DNA of 64,000 nt from Rhodococcus sp. OK302 (GTDB lineage Bacteria > Actinomycetota > Actinomycetes > Mycobacteriales > Mycobacteriaceae). Numbering within the stretch: position 1 is the stretch's first letter; every line of letters starts with the position of its first letter. A model generated the notes under the pieces. It ran no database searches and was not told the origin of the DNA. It saw only the letters and a list, made by a program, of their open reading frames with translations. The stretch is from contig NZ_NPJZ01000002.1 of NCBI RefSeq assembly GCF_002245895.1, forward strand, positions 62,001 to 126,000, in the 5' to 3' direction. Positions 9,108 through 17,663 of this stretch are shown here, one piece after another. The translations under genes and the position numbers were made by a program.

Positions 9108-9588
9108 ACAGACAGTGTCGTTGATCGCGCCCGACCACGACGCCGACAGGCCACAGCCCGGCGCGGCACTCCTCTCGTCGTCAGCACGAACAGGTGTCGC
9201 TGTGCCCCGTGAGGATTCGGCAGGTGAGGTCGAGTTGTCCGGAAACTGGCGTCAGCGAGGGTTGGCGACTGAAACGCTTCGCCGTGGAGGTTGATTCGCT
9301 GGATCGGTGGGCGCTGGCGACCGTGTGGTGGTTGCGCATCGAAAGACCCTGCGCGATGTCAGGATTCACGCGCGATGGCTATCACTAGGGCGATCGGCTG
9401 GTGTACGACGTGCAGCACTCGAAGTGGTGCCGCCACCATGCCCGCTATTGCGGATGCGATCAGGATTGGTCCACCGCGCACGCCGAGATGCCACAGCCTC
9501 GATGCCCGGGACCGGGTTCGGTTAGAGGTCCCGGCACCGGTGGTCTAGGCTGATCATCGTTTCTATCTGCTCGTGACGGGGGAAATAC
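9108..9588. other. Intergenic region, decayed coding scraps only
   Basis: Several short frames, for example around 9290-9390 with WALATVWWLRIERP, look like remnants but lack starts and family motifs. A loosely related version of the 39-bp repeat motif occurs near 9400. Nothing else is supported. Confidence 0.4.
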
Positions 9589-10026
9589 GTGTTCGGCTTC
9601 TATGTGGCGGCGCTGTTCGTCAGCGGAATCGTCGTGATCGCTGTGGCGCTGGTGACCTCCGAACTGCACCCCGGCCGCCGCGTTGTCAACGGTCTCATCG
9701 GCACCGCGTTCCTGGGCTACGGCATCTACCTGGCCGTGTTCTTCCACAGTGGCCATTACCGAATGTTCCTCTGGGCCTTCATCCTCCCGTTCATCTTGCT
9801 GGCCGAAGCGATGCGCACCGTCAAGGTCCCCGCGCCCGGGCGGTCCGCGGCGCGTCGCCCGGGCATTCCCCGCCGCCACCCAGCCCCGGCACCGGCTCCG
9901 GCTCGTACCGCCGCCACCCGCGAACGCATGGCCGCGGCCAAGTCTGCCCAACTCGAGGCCCTTCGCGCCAAGCATGCCGCCAAGAGCGAAGAGCTCGACG
10001 ATCGCGGGCCGTCTACGCCTGCCTGA
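9589..10026 (+). CDS. Small membrane protein, three helices and charged tail
   Basis: A 145-residue protein with hydrophobic helices at about 2-25, 32-53 and 58-77, then a Pro/Ala-rich basic segment and a Lys/Arg/Ala-rich C-terminal helix (RMAAAKSAQLEALRAKHAAK). The GTG start at 9589 has GGGGG nearby upstream. It would sit in the cytoplasmic membrane with a cytosolic tail. No recognised family; the frame is clearly coding by its hydrophobic periodicity. Confidence 0.7.
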   Translation: MFGFYVAALFVSGIVVIAVALVTSELHPGRRVVNGLIGTAFLGYGIYLAVFFHSGHYRMFLWAFILPFILLAEAMRTVKVPAPGRSAARRPGIPRRHPAPAPAPARTAATRERMAAAKSAQLEALRAKHAAKSEELDDRGPSTPA

Positions 10027-10281
10027 CGAGAGGCATAGCGGCGGCAACGAAACCATCAATGGTTTGCTCCGCCAACATCTTCCCCGCCACCTCGACCTAC
10101 CGCGCGGTCCGACGCACATACTTTGACGAACTTCGGAGACTCGCCCGAGACCCGTCAAAGTAGCGGGGCGTCTCTCGCTAATCTGCGCTGCATCTCGACA
10201 CTTACCGAACTCAGGATTCCTGCGGCAACGGCAACCACAACATACGACCTATGTTGCATCCGTATCGAACAATGGCACCTT

Positions 10282-10320
10282 GACTGGCGGACGTGCAATA
10301 TTCGAAACGTGCCGTATTCC
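10282..10320. repeat. 39-bp dispersed repeat, copy 2
   Basis: Partner of the element at 7320-7358 with four mismatches, same orientation, in the 449-base gap after the small membrane protein gene. The rest of that gap (10027-10475) shows no supported gene. Confidence 0.7.
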
Positions 10321-10475
10321 GGCCGGAAATGGACACATCCTCCGTGCGTACTTCGCCGCTGGTGCCGATGCCGTCGAGACCAACACCTTCGGTTGCAACC
10401 TGCCCAACCTCGCCGACTACGACATCTCTCACCGGATCCTCAATCATGGACTGAGCCACCAAGACCAAGGATGGA

Positions 10476-11477
10476 CTAGATTCGTCCACGCCCGGGAGGA
10501 TCTATTCTTCGGCCGCGATCTACCGGTTCGCCTGGATGCAAACTCTGTTGGAGTTCTTCAACCGCTGCGCTGTCCAGATCGGCGTGAATCGTCCCTGCCG
10601 CCCAGTCCCACAGCTGGGTCGACCAGACATAATGGGGCACACCCCATTTCGGCTCCCACCCTTCGGTGCTGCGCGGGCGGCGGGAGAGCATTGCTGCACT
10701 GTTGGATGCATCGAAGCCTCCGGAATCCGTTGCACGAATATCCTCCGGGATGAAATCGATGGGCACGCGCACCCTCAAAGGGGCATCCGCCACGTTCTCC
10801 TCGAACCACTGCACCTGCTGACGTTGCTTGGCTCGATGCTCGTCGCGAATCAACTGCTGATACTCCTCGGACGTGTAGGCCGGGCCGTCCCAAACGAACA
10901 ACCTCTCATCCAAGGGTTCGCCGACAATGACGTCGATGAACTGTGAGCCCTCCCCGACCTCCTCGACGCGGTAGCCGAGCATCTGGCCAGACTCGGTATC
11001 GACCCAGATCCGGAGCGGGTACGGCTTTCCTTCAGGTGGCGCGAGTTGCACGGTCCAACAATTCCGCCCAACGAACTCGGCGACCTCCACCTCCCCGGCC
11101 GGCTGAGCGAAGTCGTCACCGGCCCATTCGGCCGCGTTTCGTCGTCTGAGCAGGAACTGGCTGGGACCGAGATAAATGACGCGATCAGGAGAGCCGACCC
11201 GAGGTCGATCGGAGCGGCCGGTGAAGTCCCATGCCCGAACACCATCACTGATGAAAACAGGTTTTTCGTCGATGTTCTCGACCCGAACCTTGTCGCCTTG
11301 CCGCCAGACCCGGCATCCATGACCCGGTACCACCATCATCGGAGGTTGCCCGCTGTAGGCGAATCCACCGCTGAACGACTCGGGAGCGCCCTCGACACGA
11401 ACCTCGTGAATCGTCCCTCGGAGGGGAAGGTCAGGGCCGGTAGTCAGCGCCGTGAGGACTTCGATCCAGGCTGTCAT
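10476..11477 (-). CDS. Hypothetical protein, 333 aa, LolA-like pattern
   Basis: Large cytoplasmic-looking protein without signal peptide or helices. The middle (WTVQLAPPEGKPYPLRIWVD, then SGQMLGYRVEEVG) has the alternating strand pattern of LolA/MucB-like or lipoprotein-carrier folds, where a residue pair reports on a preceding value; this is only a fold-level impression. The C-terminus is Arg/Gly-rich. It lies divergent from the Abi_2 remnant and has no evident operon partner. Function unknown. Confidence 0.6.
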   Translation of the reverse strand: MTAWIEVLTALTTGPDLPLRGTIHEVRVEGAPESFSGGFAYSGQPPMMVVPGHGCRVWRQGDKVRVENIDEKPVFISDGVRAWDFTGRSDRPRVGSPDRVIYLGPSQFLLRRRNAAEWAGDDFAQPAGEVEVAEFVGRNCWTVQLAPPEGKPYPLRIWVDTESGQMLGYRVEEVGEGSQFIDVIVGEPLDERLFVWDGPAYTSEEYQQLIRDEHRAKQRQQVQWFEENVADAPLRVRVPIDFIPEDIRATDSGGFDASNSAAMLSRRPRSTEGWEPKWGVPHYVWSTQLWDWAAGTIHADLDSAAVEELQQSLHPGEPVDRGRRIDPPGRGRI

Positions 11478-11486
11478 AGCCGCAGC

Positions 11487-11944
11487 CTAGCGGTTACTGG
11501 TCGCACCGAAGCACTGACGATCGGACAGCTGGCCAGCGCGTACCGCAACCTGAGCCGGCGCGCCGACCGAACGGCGGTCGCCAGAGCATCGGCCTGACCG
11601 CGCCGGTGCTGGAGTCCTGGCTGCAAACTTACGTGCGGGTGCGGAACGTCTGCGCGCACCACGGCCGGCTGTGGAACGTCGGCCTCGGCGTCTACCCGGC
11701 GATCCCGAACTCACCTACGGTCTCCTGGTTAGACGGTGCGGACGCTCTACCGGAGCGGTCGAGGAAGCGCCTCTACCTTGTGCTGGTGTCGCTGCAATCC
11801 GTGCTCGACTCCGTGTCCCCACGCAGCAGTTGGGCCCGGCGGCTCCACGAGCTGCTCACCACCCGCCCACCGATGAACCTGGCCGGGATGGGTGTCCCGC
11901 AGGGTTGGGCCGGCGACGACTTCTGGAGCCGACACATCAGCTAA
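11487..11944 (+). pseudogene. Abi_2-family abortive infection protein, 5'-truncated and frameshifted
   Basis: Carries the C-terminal half of an AbiD/AbiF-type protein: LTIGQLASAYRNLSRRA in one frame, then VLESWLQTYVRVRNVCAHHG and RLWNV in another; the second is the RNxCAHHxRLWN motif of the family (HEPN-like RxxxxH). A frameshift falls near 11585. About the first 150 residues are missing. Abi_2 proteins abort phage infection; this copy is dead. Confidence 0.78.
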
Positions 11945-12109
11945 GGCCGGGCATCACACATTGCCGCCCGGTTGCGGAAGTCCACTCGTTCGCAGTTGCC
12001 GGGTGCACATATTGCCCACCAAACGATCAACCAAAGTTACTGAAACACAACAATATTCAAACACCCGAAAATCAGCTTCCGTGCGCCCTCCGCACACCTG
12101 CCGGCGGCA

Positions 12110-12439
12110 GTAAGCGTTTCGCGTTATGCCCGCGCCCGCATCAATGTCGCGGCACCGTTCTTGACCTGGCTCACCGAACATGATCTCGGCCTGTCCTGCA
12201 CCCACCAAGCTGATGTCGATCGCTCGCTCGGCGACGGGACAACCACCCGGCAGTGGCTGCGGGACTTCCTACTCTGTGCGAACTCCCAACACCTCGCCGC
12301 CGACCTGCACGTACCCGGCCTCGGACGTGAAGGGTTGCCGCAACACCTCTCGGGATTCTCTGCACTAGTCAAGACGAGAGCGGCGTCTAGTGCACTTTGT
12401 TCCTTCGTGCTCGGGGAGTGCACGTGGCCCCGCCGTTAA
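12110..12439 (+). pseudogene. Integrase-like N-terminal domain remnant
   Basis: Frame reading RYARARINVAAPFLTWLTEH and DVDRSLGDGTTTRQWLRDFL resembles the SAM-like core-binding domain of actinobacterial tyrosine recombinases (LTWL...D.WLADG...R..VRDFL). No catalytic Arg/His/Tyr domain follows and the frame degenerates after 12365. Probably a relic of a mobile element; assignment moderate. Confidence 0.45.
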
Positions 12440-12539
12440 GATTGCCCGGGACCAGGGCAGCGTCCTTGGAGAACATCAAGTCCAGCTACTCCACCAAGCT
12501 GTCCCGGCTGTTGCTACGAACGCGCCTTTGCCGGTTCGG

Positions 12540-12974
12540 TCAGGGGACCGTCCAGGCGCCACCACCGGGCTGAATCATCCCGGGCTGAACCATCACTGCC
12601 GGGTAATCCGGCGGCCCGGTCGGCACCGTGACGGTAGCGAGCACGATGCCGGACCCTGTTTGGGCTTCGACGCTCGGATAGCCGAGGTACGCGATGCTAG
12701 CCGCGCCGGTCGAGATGTTTCGCCAATGAATGAAGACGTTGCAATAGCCGCCACCGGTGAATCGGGTGATGCCCGGCGTCGCCAGATCGGTACTGGCGGT
12801 CACGTACATGACGCACACGGAGGGGAGTCCGGTCGCAGAGACCGAGGCCCCGACAAGGGGAACGGGGAAAACGGTGTCGGTCGGTGCCGCGACTGCAGGT
12901 TGTGCCCCGAAGAGCAGCGCGACCCCGATTCCGGCGACGATCGATGCTCGACGTAAGCCGTGGTGTGGTCTCAT
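12540..12974 (-). CDS. Small secreted protein, paralogue family member 1
   Basis: A 144-residue protein with a Sec signal peptide (GLRRASIVAGIGVALLFGAQ, cleavage near AVAAP). The mature part has a paired-Cys pattern and ends PGMIQPGGGAWTVP. It shares WRNxxTGAAxxxxxL, a following TGSGxxAxV segment and the Pro/Gly/Val-Pro end with the two proteins encoded at 13559-14098 and 14149-14691. Predicted extracellular; function unknown. Weaker similarity to the other two suggests an older duplication. Confidence 0.75.
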   Translation of the reverse strand: MRPHHGLRRASIVAGIGVALLFGAQPAVAAPTDTVFPVPLVGASVSATGLPSVCVMYVTASTDLATPGITRFTGGGYCNVFIHWRNISTGAASIAYLGYPSVEAQTGSGIVLATVTVPTGPPDYPAVMVQPGMIQPGGGAWTVP

Positions 12975-13018
12975 CGCATACCCCTGTCTTTGGGACGGGA
13001 TACCCGCATTTCGTGCAG

Positions 13019-13417
13019 TTACCAGACAGGGTTGTTGGTGGCTCGAACTACAACCCTCAGGTCCTCAGACCGAGGGGCAGTCCTGATACTTCTGTAGGCC
13101 GTCAGAGGCTCGAGAGTGTCCCAATCCAGCGCGACGTTCCAGATGTAGCGGCCGGACATCCGCAGATCAACCGCCGAAACCGCTGCCAACTCATCGATCA
13201 CTCGAATGAACTCTTCTTTTCCCTCCGGACACCATTCCTCGAACATGGGCGGCTTGCGGACGTTCGCCCGGTACATCTCCATGTCGACCTGCGAGTTATA
13301 CAGGATCGCCTCCCCGTGATCGTCGGCCTCGAGGTCATGCAGAAGCTCCGCAAACAGAGGCAGATCCAGCCGACGCGCAACAGTTCGCTGGCCGTTCGAA
13401 ACCTCGAAACACACCAT
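13019..13417 (-). CDS. Hypothetical protein, 132 aa
   Basis: Soluble acidic protein (DLPLFAELLHDLEADDHGEA, later ELAAVSAVDLRMSGRYIWNV) lying between the first and second small secreted protein genes on the same strand. It has no signal peptide or helices. Amino-acid composition and lack of stops support coding; family not recognised. It might start further upstream in another frame, but that would require a frameshift near 13420. Confidence 0.55.
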   Translation of the reverse strand: MVCFEVSNGQRTVARRLDLPLFAELLHDLEADDHGEAILYNSQVDMEMYRANVRKPPMFEEWCPEGKEEFIRVIDELAAVSAVDLRMSGRYIWNVALDWDTLEPLTAYRSIRTAPRSEDLRVVVRATNNPVW

Positions 13418-13558
13418 CGGAGTCCGAGGACTCTACGAAGCTGACGAAGTCCATGTTCGCTCATACAGCTGTTCTGTGGATCGGCGGATGTTCAGTTAAG
13501 ACGAGTTCGATCACAGCCCACAGGTCGTCGGAGATCGTGTGCGCGCCACACACACGTT

Positions 13559-14098
13559 CTACGGGACCGGGAAGGTGCCGAGACCCGGGTTGATCAGTAT
13601 CTGGTACCCGTCAACAGGAGGATATGCGCCGATGTCCGCGACCGCGGCGATCGTGCCACTGCCAGTGGCCACCGTCGCGGGGGCGTATCGGCACCAATCC
13701 TCCGGTGCGGCGGGTCGACTGTGGTCGGGCCGCACGACTGGGAGCGTGGTGGTGCCGGCGGCGCCGGTAGTCAGGTTTCGCCAGTTCACCGACACGGCGA
13801 CACAGTAGGTCGAGTTCGTCGCTGAACGCTGCGCCGCGAAGGTCACTACGCCCGCTGCGCCCGTCGTTGCTGACGGCGTCACGGTCGACAGCGGCGGCGG
13901 GTAGTCGCAGGCCAATGCGGTCAGTAACAGGCACCCTGCGACGAACCGCACGGGGACCTGGAACGCCGTGGTCGTCGCTGTCTCGATCGGTGGTGGCCCC
14001 GCTATCGCGGTGGCAGACGAGCAGAGCGGGATCGCGAGGAGCGCCACGGATGCCGCAGCCTGGGCGGCGAAGGAACGACGAATTGCTGCACGACGCAT
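13559..14098 (-). CDS. Small secreted protein, paralogue family member 2
   Basis: A 179-residue protein starting MRRAAIRRSFAAQAA with signal peptide cleavage near AIAGP. The mature domain has four Cys, WRNLTTGAAGTT and the end ILINPGLGTFPVP. The start at 14098 has GAGAGG eight bases upstream, identical in layout to member 3. Long open frame upstream in the same phase is a shadow of member 3. Extracellular, function unknown. Confidence 0.82.
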   Translation of the reverse strand: MRRAAIRRSFAAQAAASVALLAIPLCSSATAIAGPPPIETATTTAFQVPVRFVAGCLLLTALACDYPPPLSTVTPSATTGAAGVVTFAAQRSATNSTYCVAVSVNWRNLTTGAAGTTTLPVVRPDHSRPAAPEDWCRYAPATVATGSGTIAAVADIGAYPPVDGYQILINPGLGTFPVP

Positions 14099-14148
14099 GG
14101 CGTTAGCCTCTCGTGTTGGGTCAGCTTTCCTGCTGCCAAAATGTGGGG

Positions 14149-14691
14149 TTAGGGGACCGGGAAGGTGCCGAGACCCGGGTTGACCAGAATCTGGTACAGG
14201 TCGGGACGGAGGGCCTCGCCGATCGCGGCGATCGCGGCGATCGTGCCACTGCCGGTGACCGCTGTCGCGGGGGTGTATTGGCACCGGTCTTCCGGTGCCG
14301 GTCGGGTGTAGTCGGCCGTCTGTCGAAGGATCATGGTGCCGACTGCGCCGGTTGTCAGGTTTCGCCAGTTCACCGACACATCGAGGCAGCTGAAGATGCC
14401 GACCCAGGTCGATGTCGGATGCTCCGCCGCAAAGGTCACCGCGCCCGGTTCGCCAGGCGTCGCCGTCGGCGTGACGGTCGTCAGCGGCGGCGGGCTGAAG
14501 CACATGAACAAGTTGCTCCGGCATCCTGCGACGTACCGCACCGGGACTTGAAATGCCGTGGTCGTCGCTGCCTGGATCGGTGGCGGGTTGGCGGTGGCGG
14601 TGGCGGTGGCCGAGCAGAGTGGGAGGGCGAGGATGGTCATGGATGCCGCTGCCCGCGCTACGAAGGAACGGCGAATTGCTGCACGACGCAT
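14149..14691 (-). CDS. Small secreted protein, paralogue family member 3
   Basis: A 180-residue close paralogue of member 2. It has the same N-terminus MRRAAIRRSF, a signal peptide cleaved near ATANP, WRNLTTGAVGTM, four Cys and the end ILVNPGLGTFPVP. GAGAGG precedes the ATG. The tandem arrangement, 50 bases apart, indicates local duplication. No catalytic motif is visible; a surface or effector role is only a guess. Confidence 0.83.
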   Translation of the reverse strand: MRRAAIRRSFVARAAASMTILALPLCSATATATANPPPIQAATTTAFQVPVRYVAGCRSNLFMCFSPPPLTTVTPTATPGEPGAVTFAAEHPTSTWVGIFSCLDVSVNWRNLTTGAVGTMILRQTADYTRPAPEDRCQYTPATAVTGSGTIAAIAAIGEALRPDLYQILVNPGLGTFPVP

Positions 14692-15051
14692 GGCGTTAGC
14701 CTCTCGCGTTGGATCTATCCCGACCCTGATGCTGTGTCACGCTACTCGCTTGGTGGCGCGCGGACCTGGCAATTTTCGGCGATCCGGAAAGCACAGACGA
14801 GCTTCGGCGAGCGCCGGTCCGAGTTCCTGTACCCCGATCCCACGCGCGCCGCAGCCGCAGGCAACCCAACACGCCCAACGTTCCGGACGGAAAGCACGAG
14901 GGGGACATGCCATCCCCGCAGATCACCACCACAAATACCGCTGCTGCCACCACCCTCCCCTCGACCTGACCCGACGGCGCCCGCTCGCACCTCGTGCAGG
15001 ATCGCAAACAGAACCCAACTGGAGAACCCAACTGGACGAACAGGACACCCC

Positions 15052-15212
15052 ATGCGACTGATCACCCGCGCCGCGCTCATTGCGGCAGCGTCGATTCCAC
15101 TGGCCATCCTCGCCCCGGCGCTGGCCTCTGCTGCCGCAGCCGACGACGTCGCCTTCGCCTACGCGGATCGACTGTCGTCACCGTCGCACCCACATCACCC
15201 TTCGGCAGCTGA
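15052..15212 (+). pseudogene. Very small secreted protein, probably frameshifted
   Basis: Starts MRLITRAALIAAASIPLAIL with a clear signal peptide (cleavage near ALASA). In frame it runs on as low-complexity Arg-rich sequence, but the alternative frame gives STVVTVAPTSPFGS and a stop at 15212, just before a strong terminator at 15241-15275. A frameshift near 15165 is therefore likely. CAACTGGAGAACC repeats occur upstream. Confidence 0.45.
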
Positions 15213-15240
15213 TACCCAGCCCGCCACCCGATCCACACAC

Positions 15241-15275
15241 CGAAGGCCCGCATCCAATCGTGGTGCGGGCCTTCG
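15241..15275 (+). terminator. Terminator hairpin
   Basis: CGAAGGCCCGCA at 15241-15252 pairs perfectly with TGCGGGCCTTCG at 15264-15275 (12 bp, 11-base loop), 29 bases after the putative stop at 15212. Confidence 0.65.
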
Positions 15276-15292
15276 GCGTCGAGAACCACCGG

Positions 15293-15600
15293 TCAACGTG
15301 GGGCGTCGACAAGGTCGGCGGCGGCCAGTCCGTGGACGGCGTGGGCGTCGGACGCGATCTCGATGCCGCCGGGGTCGACGAGAGTGCCGAGCAGGACAAC
15401 CTCGGTGGCTGCGTCGAAACCGCTGACCTCGATCACGGCGGAATCGAGGTCAGCGGTTTCGGTATTAATCCGCGCAGGGACGCATACGTACCTCGATTCG
15501 GTCGGCGAGGCCCAGGAATTGGTCGATGAGGCGGTCTCGGATCTCGCCGACCGGGCTGCCGACATCAATCTTGCGAATTGCTCTCCGAGACTGGCGTTTT
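15293..15600 (-). pseudogene. Conserved hypothetical, frameshifted remnant
   Basis: The frame ending at 15293 reads VIEVSGFDAATEVVLLGTLV and ends ADLVDAPR; the part before it continues better in another frame (IRDRLIDQFLGLADRIEVRM). Together they look like one small acidic protein broken near 15470. A perfect inverted repeat (15415-15461) lies inside. Family unknown. Confidence 0.35.
15415..15461. repeat. Perfect 19-bp inverted repeat
   Basis: CGAAACCGCTGACCTCGAT at 15415-15433 and its exact complement at 15443-15461, nine-base spacer. No T-tract on either side. Could be a transcription stop or the scar of a small inverted duplication. Confidence 0.7.
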
Positions 15601-15855
15601 CGCCTCGTGACTGGACGACGACGGGTCCGATTTCCTCCAGCTCCGCATGTCTCCACGACACCGACAGAGGACACACCACCGTTGGTGTTCACGATCCGGT
15701 TTCCCGACAGCCCAGGCAGTGAGGTGGATTCACGTTTCCATTCAACAGCCTCGCCGCTATCCCCGATCCGATCATGACGGATGGGCCACCTAAGACAGCA
15801 GAAAGGCCCCCGATTCTGAACTGGTCCCCGGAAGTTGGACTGGTGGAATAGGAGT

Positions 15856-16710
15856 CTAGGCGGCGAGGGTCTGGGTTCGGTATTGCACCGGGCTCAGGCC
15901 CTCGAGCTTTGTGGAGATGCGTTCGTGGTTGTACCAGTGGATGTACTCGTCCAGCGCCGTAGCCAGCGCATCGATATTGAGATATCGGACGTGGTGAAAG
16001 ACCTCCTCTTTGAGGTGGCCGAAGAAATTCTCGATTACAGCGTTGTCGAAGCAGTTGCCCTTCCTCGACATCGACTGGGTCGCACCGGAATCGGCGAGCA
16101 GACGCCGCCAGGACAGGTTCTGGTATTGAAATCCCTGGTCCGAGTGCACCATTGGCGTTTGCCCGTCACCGAGGGATGCGATCGCGGCACGCAGGGAACT
16201 GTTGGTCAGCTGCAGGTTCGGTGACGTGCCGACCGAGTAGGAGATGATCTGCCGGTCAAATAGGTCCATCACGGGCGAGAGATACAGCTTCTGATCACCG
16301 ACACGGAATTCGGTCACATCGGTGACCCACTTCTGATTCGGCGCGCTGGCGGAGAAGTCGCGATCGAGCACATTCGGTGCGACCTTGCCGACCTCGGTTC
16401 GGTAGGAGTTGTACTTCTTCTTCCGCCGCACGCGACAGACCAGCCCGAGCGCACGCATGAGCTTGAGCACGGTCTTCTTCGCTACCTGCCACCCTGCGTG
16501 AACCAGCACAAGGTGGATGCGGCGATGCCCGTAGCGGCCGTGGTTGCTTTCGAACGCCGCTGTGATCGCGGTCTTCAGTTCGGCATGCGAATCTGGATTG
16601 CTCAGCCGGGCTTGGTGATAGAAGAATGTCGACCGGGCAAGCCCGGAAACCTCGAGCAGCATGTCGAGGCGGTATTGAGCCTTGAGGGAGACGACGGCAC
16701 GAACCTTCAC
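15856..16710 (-). CDS. IS150-like transposase OrfB (DDE integrase domain)
   Basis: Catalytic subunit of 284 residues. It has an HTH_21 region (HGRYGHRRIHLVLVHAGWQV) and an rve integrase core with the first Asp in WVTDVTEF, the second in HSDQGFQY and the Glu in NAVIENFFGHLK. The start overlaps the OrfA stop (ATGA), and in this family an OrfAB fusion can also form by -1 frameshifting. Full length for IS150-type enzymes. Confidence 0.92.
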   Translation of the reverse strand: MKVRAVVSLKAQYRLDMLLEVSGLARSTFFYHQARLSNPDSHAELKTAITAAFESNHGRYGHRRIHLVLVHAGWQVAKKTVLKLMRALGLVCRVRRKKKYNSYRTEVGKVAPNVLDRDFSASAPNQKWVTDVTEFRVGDQKLYLSPVMDLFDRQIISYSVGTSPNLQLTNSSLRAAIASLGDGQTPMVHSDQGFQYQNLSWRRLLADSGATQSMSRKGNCFDNAVIENFFGHLKEEVFHHVRYLNIDALATALDEYIHWYNHERISTKLEGLSPVQYRTQTLAA

Positions 16711-17195
16711 CGTCGTTCCTGTGCCCTCAAGGCACGCAGTTTTCCCAGATAGGCGACCTCCGCCCGCAATCGCTCGTTCTCCGCTCGCAGCTGCTCCAAC
16801 TCACTGCGCTGACCGGTCTCGGATTCGGCGGGTCCCGGTGGGCGACCTCTCCGTTTAGAACGTAAGCCGTCCTCGCCCTCGTCGCGATATTTCCGCAACC
16901 ACACGTCGATCGCTTTTGGCGAGGACAAACCGAATTCCTTGGCGAGCTCGACCTTCGTCTCGCCAGCAAGGAAACGCTGCACCACATCAAGTTTCAACTC
17001 GAATGAGATCGGCTGTCCGCCCCGTTTCGTCACCAGCGCCCCACTTCCGCGAACCCTCCACCTCTCGTGCAACTGTTTGACGGGCCACCATTTGGCACCC
17101 AGCTGCCTCGCGACCCCGCGATAGCCCTCGCCGGTCTCGAACAACGCTACCGCTGTGGCTCGCTGATTTTCGGTCAGTGAACTTCGTTTATACAT
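16707..17195 (-). CDS. IS150-like transposase OrfA (HTH)
   Basis: DNA-binding subunit of 162 residues with two helix-turn-helix segments (ENQRATAVALFETGEGYRGV and FLAGETKVELAKEFGLSSPK) and a C-terminal leucine-zipper-like coil (SELEQLRAENERLRAEVAYL). It recognises the element ends and pairs with OrfB. Confidence 0.9.
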   Translation of the reverse strand: MYKRSSLTENQRATAVALFETGEGYRGVARQLGAKWWPVKQLHERWRVRGSGALVTKRGGQPISFELKLDVVQRFLAGETKVELAKEFGLSSPKAIDVWLRKYRDEGEDGLRSKRRGRPPGPAESETGQRSELEQLRAENERLRAEVAYLGKLRALRAQERR

Positions 17196-17361
17196 AGAAC
17201 TGCTCCTCGGACGTTGGCACTGAATTTCTCAGTCCAACTTCCGGGGAGCAGTTCAATCACGGCGAGGGCCTTTCCAAGCAGACGCACACCATCTTCCGAC
17301 ATGCGCCTCATCACCACTCCTAGCAGCGACCTCCCCTGAGAACGAACACGATCACTGCGAC

Positions 17362-17426
17362 CAGATCAGCCTCACTCGCCTGAACGAGGCACTTACCCGC
17401 CGGGACGTGCCATCACCCCAGGTCAG
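17362..17426. repeat. 70-bp repeat, copy 3 (5' side of thioesterase cassette 2)
   Basis: Near-identical to 5993-6062 from CAGATCAGCC to the ATCACCCCAGGTCA end, lacking the first few bases. The following 240 bases also match the upstream region of thioesterase copy 1, with small indels. Confidence 0.7.
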
Positions 17427-17663
17427 ACCCACCAAAACAGCCATGCAAGCAACTATGCACGCACCACTGCACGCAGAAAAAACACGCAACCACGCACGCA
17501 ACCACCGAAACTGCTGGCGACCTGGTCCCGGCCGCAAAGCGCCGGCGACCCGATGCCGTCCGCAGCTGGCGTCTACTCCACCAGAAACGATCTTGGTCTC
17601 AACAGGTCAAGACCCGCCCTGCGACAATGACGACTTCACCACCAGCCGAGGAGATTTCCACCG

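Larger units (their letters stand above)
15817..17255. mobile_element. IS3-family (IS150-like) insertion sequence
   Basis: A 1439-bp element. Left end TGAACTGGTCCCCGGAAG and right end (complement) TGAACTGCTCCCCGGAAG are near-perfect inverted repeats of about 26 bp. It encodes OrfA and OrfB in the usual order. No clear target duplication is seen. Both frames look intact, so it may be active. Confidence 0.9.
15801..17274. terminator. Terminator hairpin interrupted by the IS150-like element
   Basis: GAAAGGCCC at 15801-15809 and GGGCCTTTC at 17266-17274 form a perfect 9-bp stem when the element at 15817-17255 is removed; the insertion sits in the loop. Confidence 0.55.

Noticed and set aside
10211..10489. 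Minus-strand 92-codon frame next to the 39-bp repeat
   Set aside because: It ends inside the neighbouring gene's 3' end and its N-terminal half is repeat DNA; no ribosome site.
14113..15426. 437-codon plus-strand open frame
   Set aside because: It runs antisense to a clear secreted-protein gene, has Arg/Gly-rich non-protein-like composition, and only its stretch from 15052 shows a real signal peptide.
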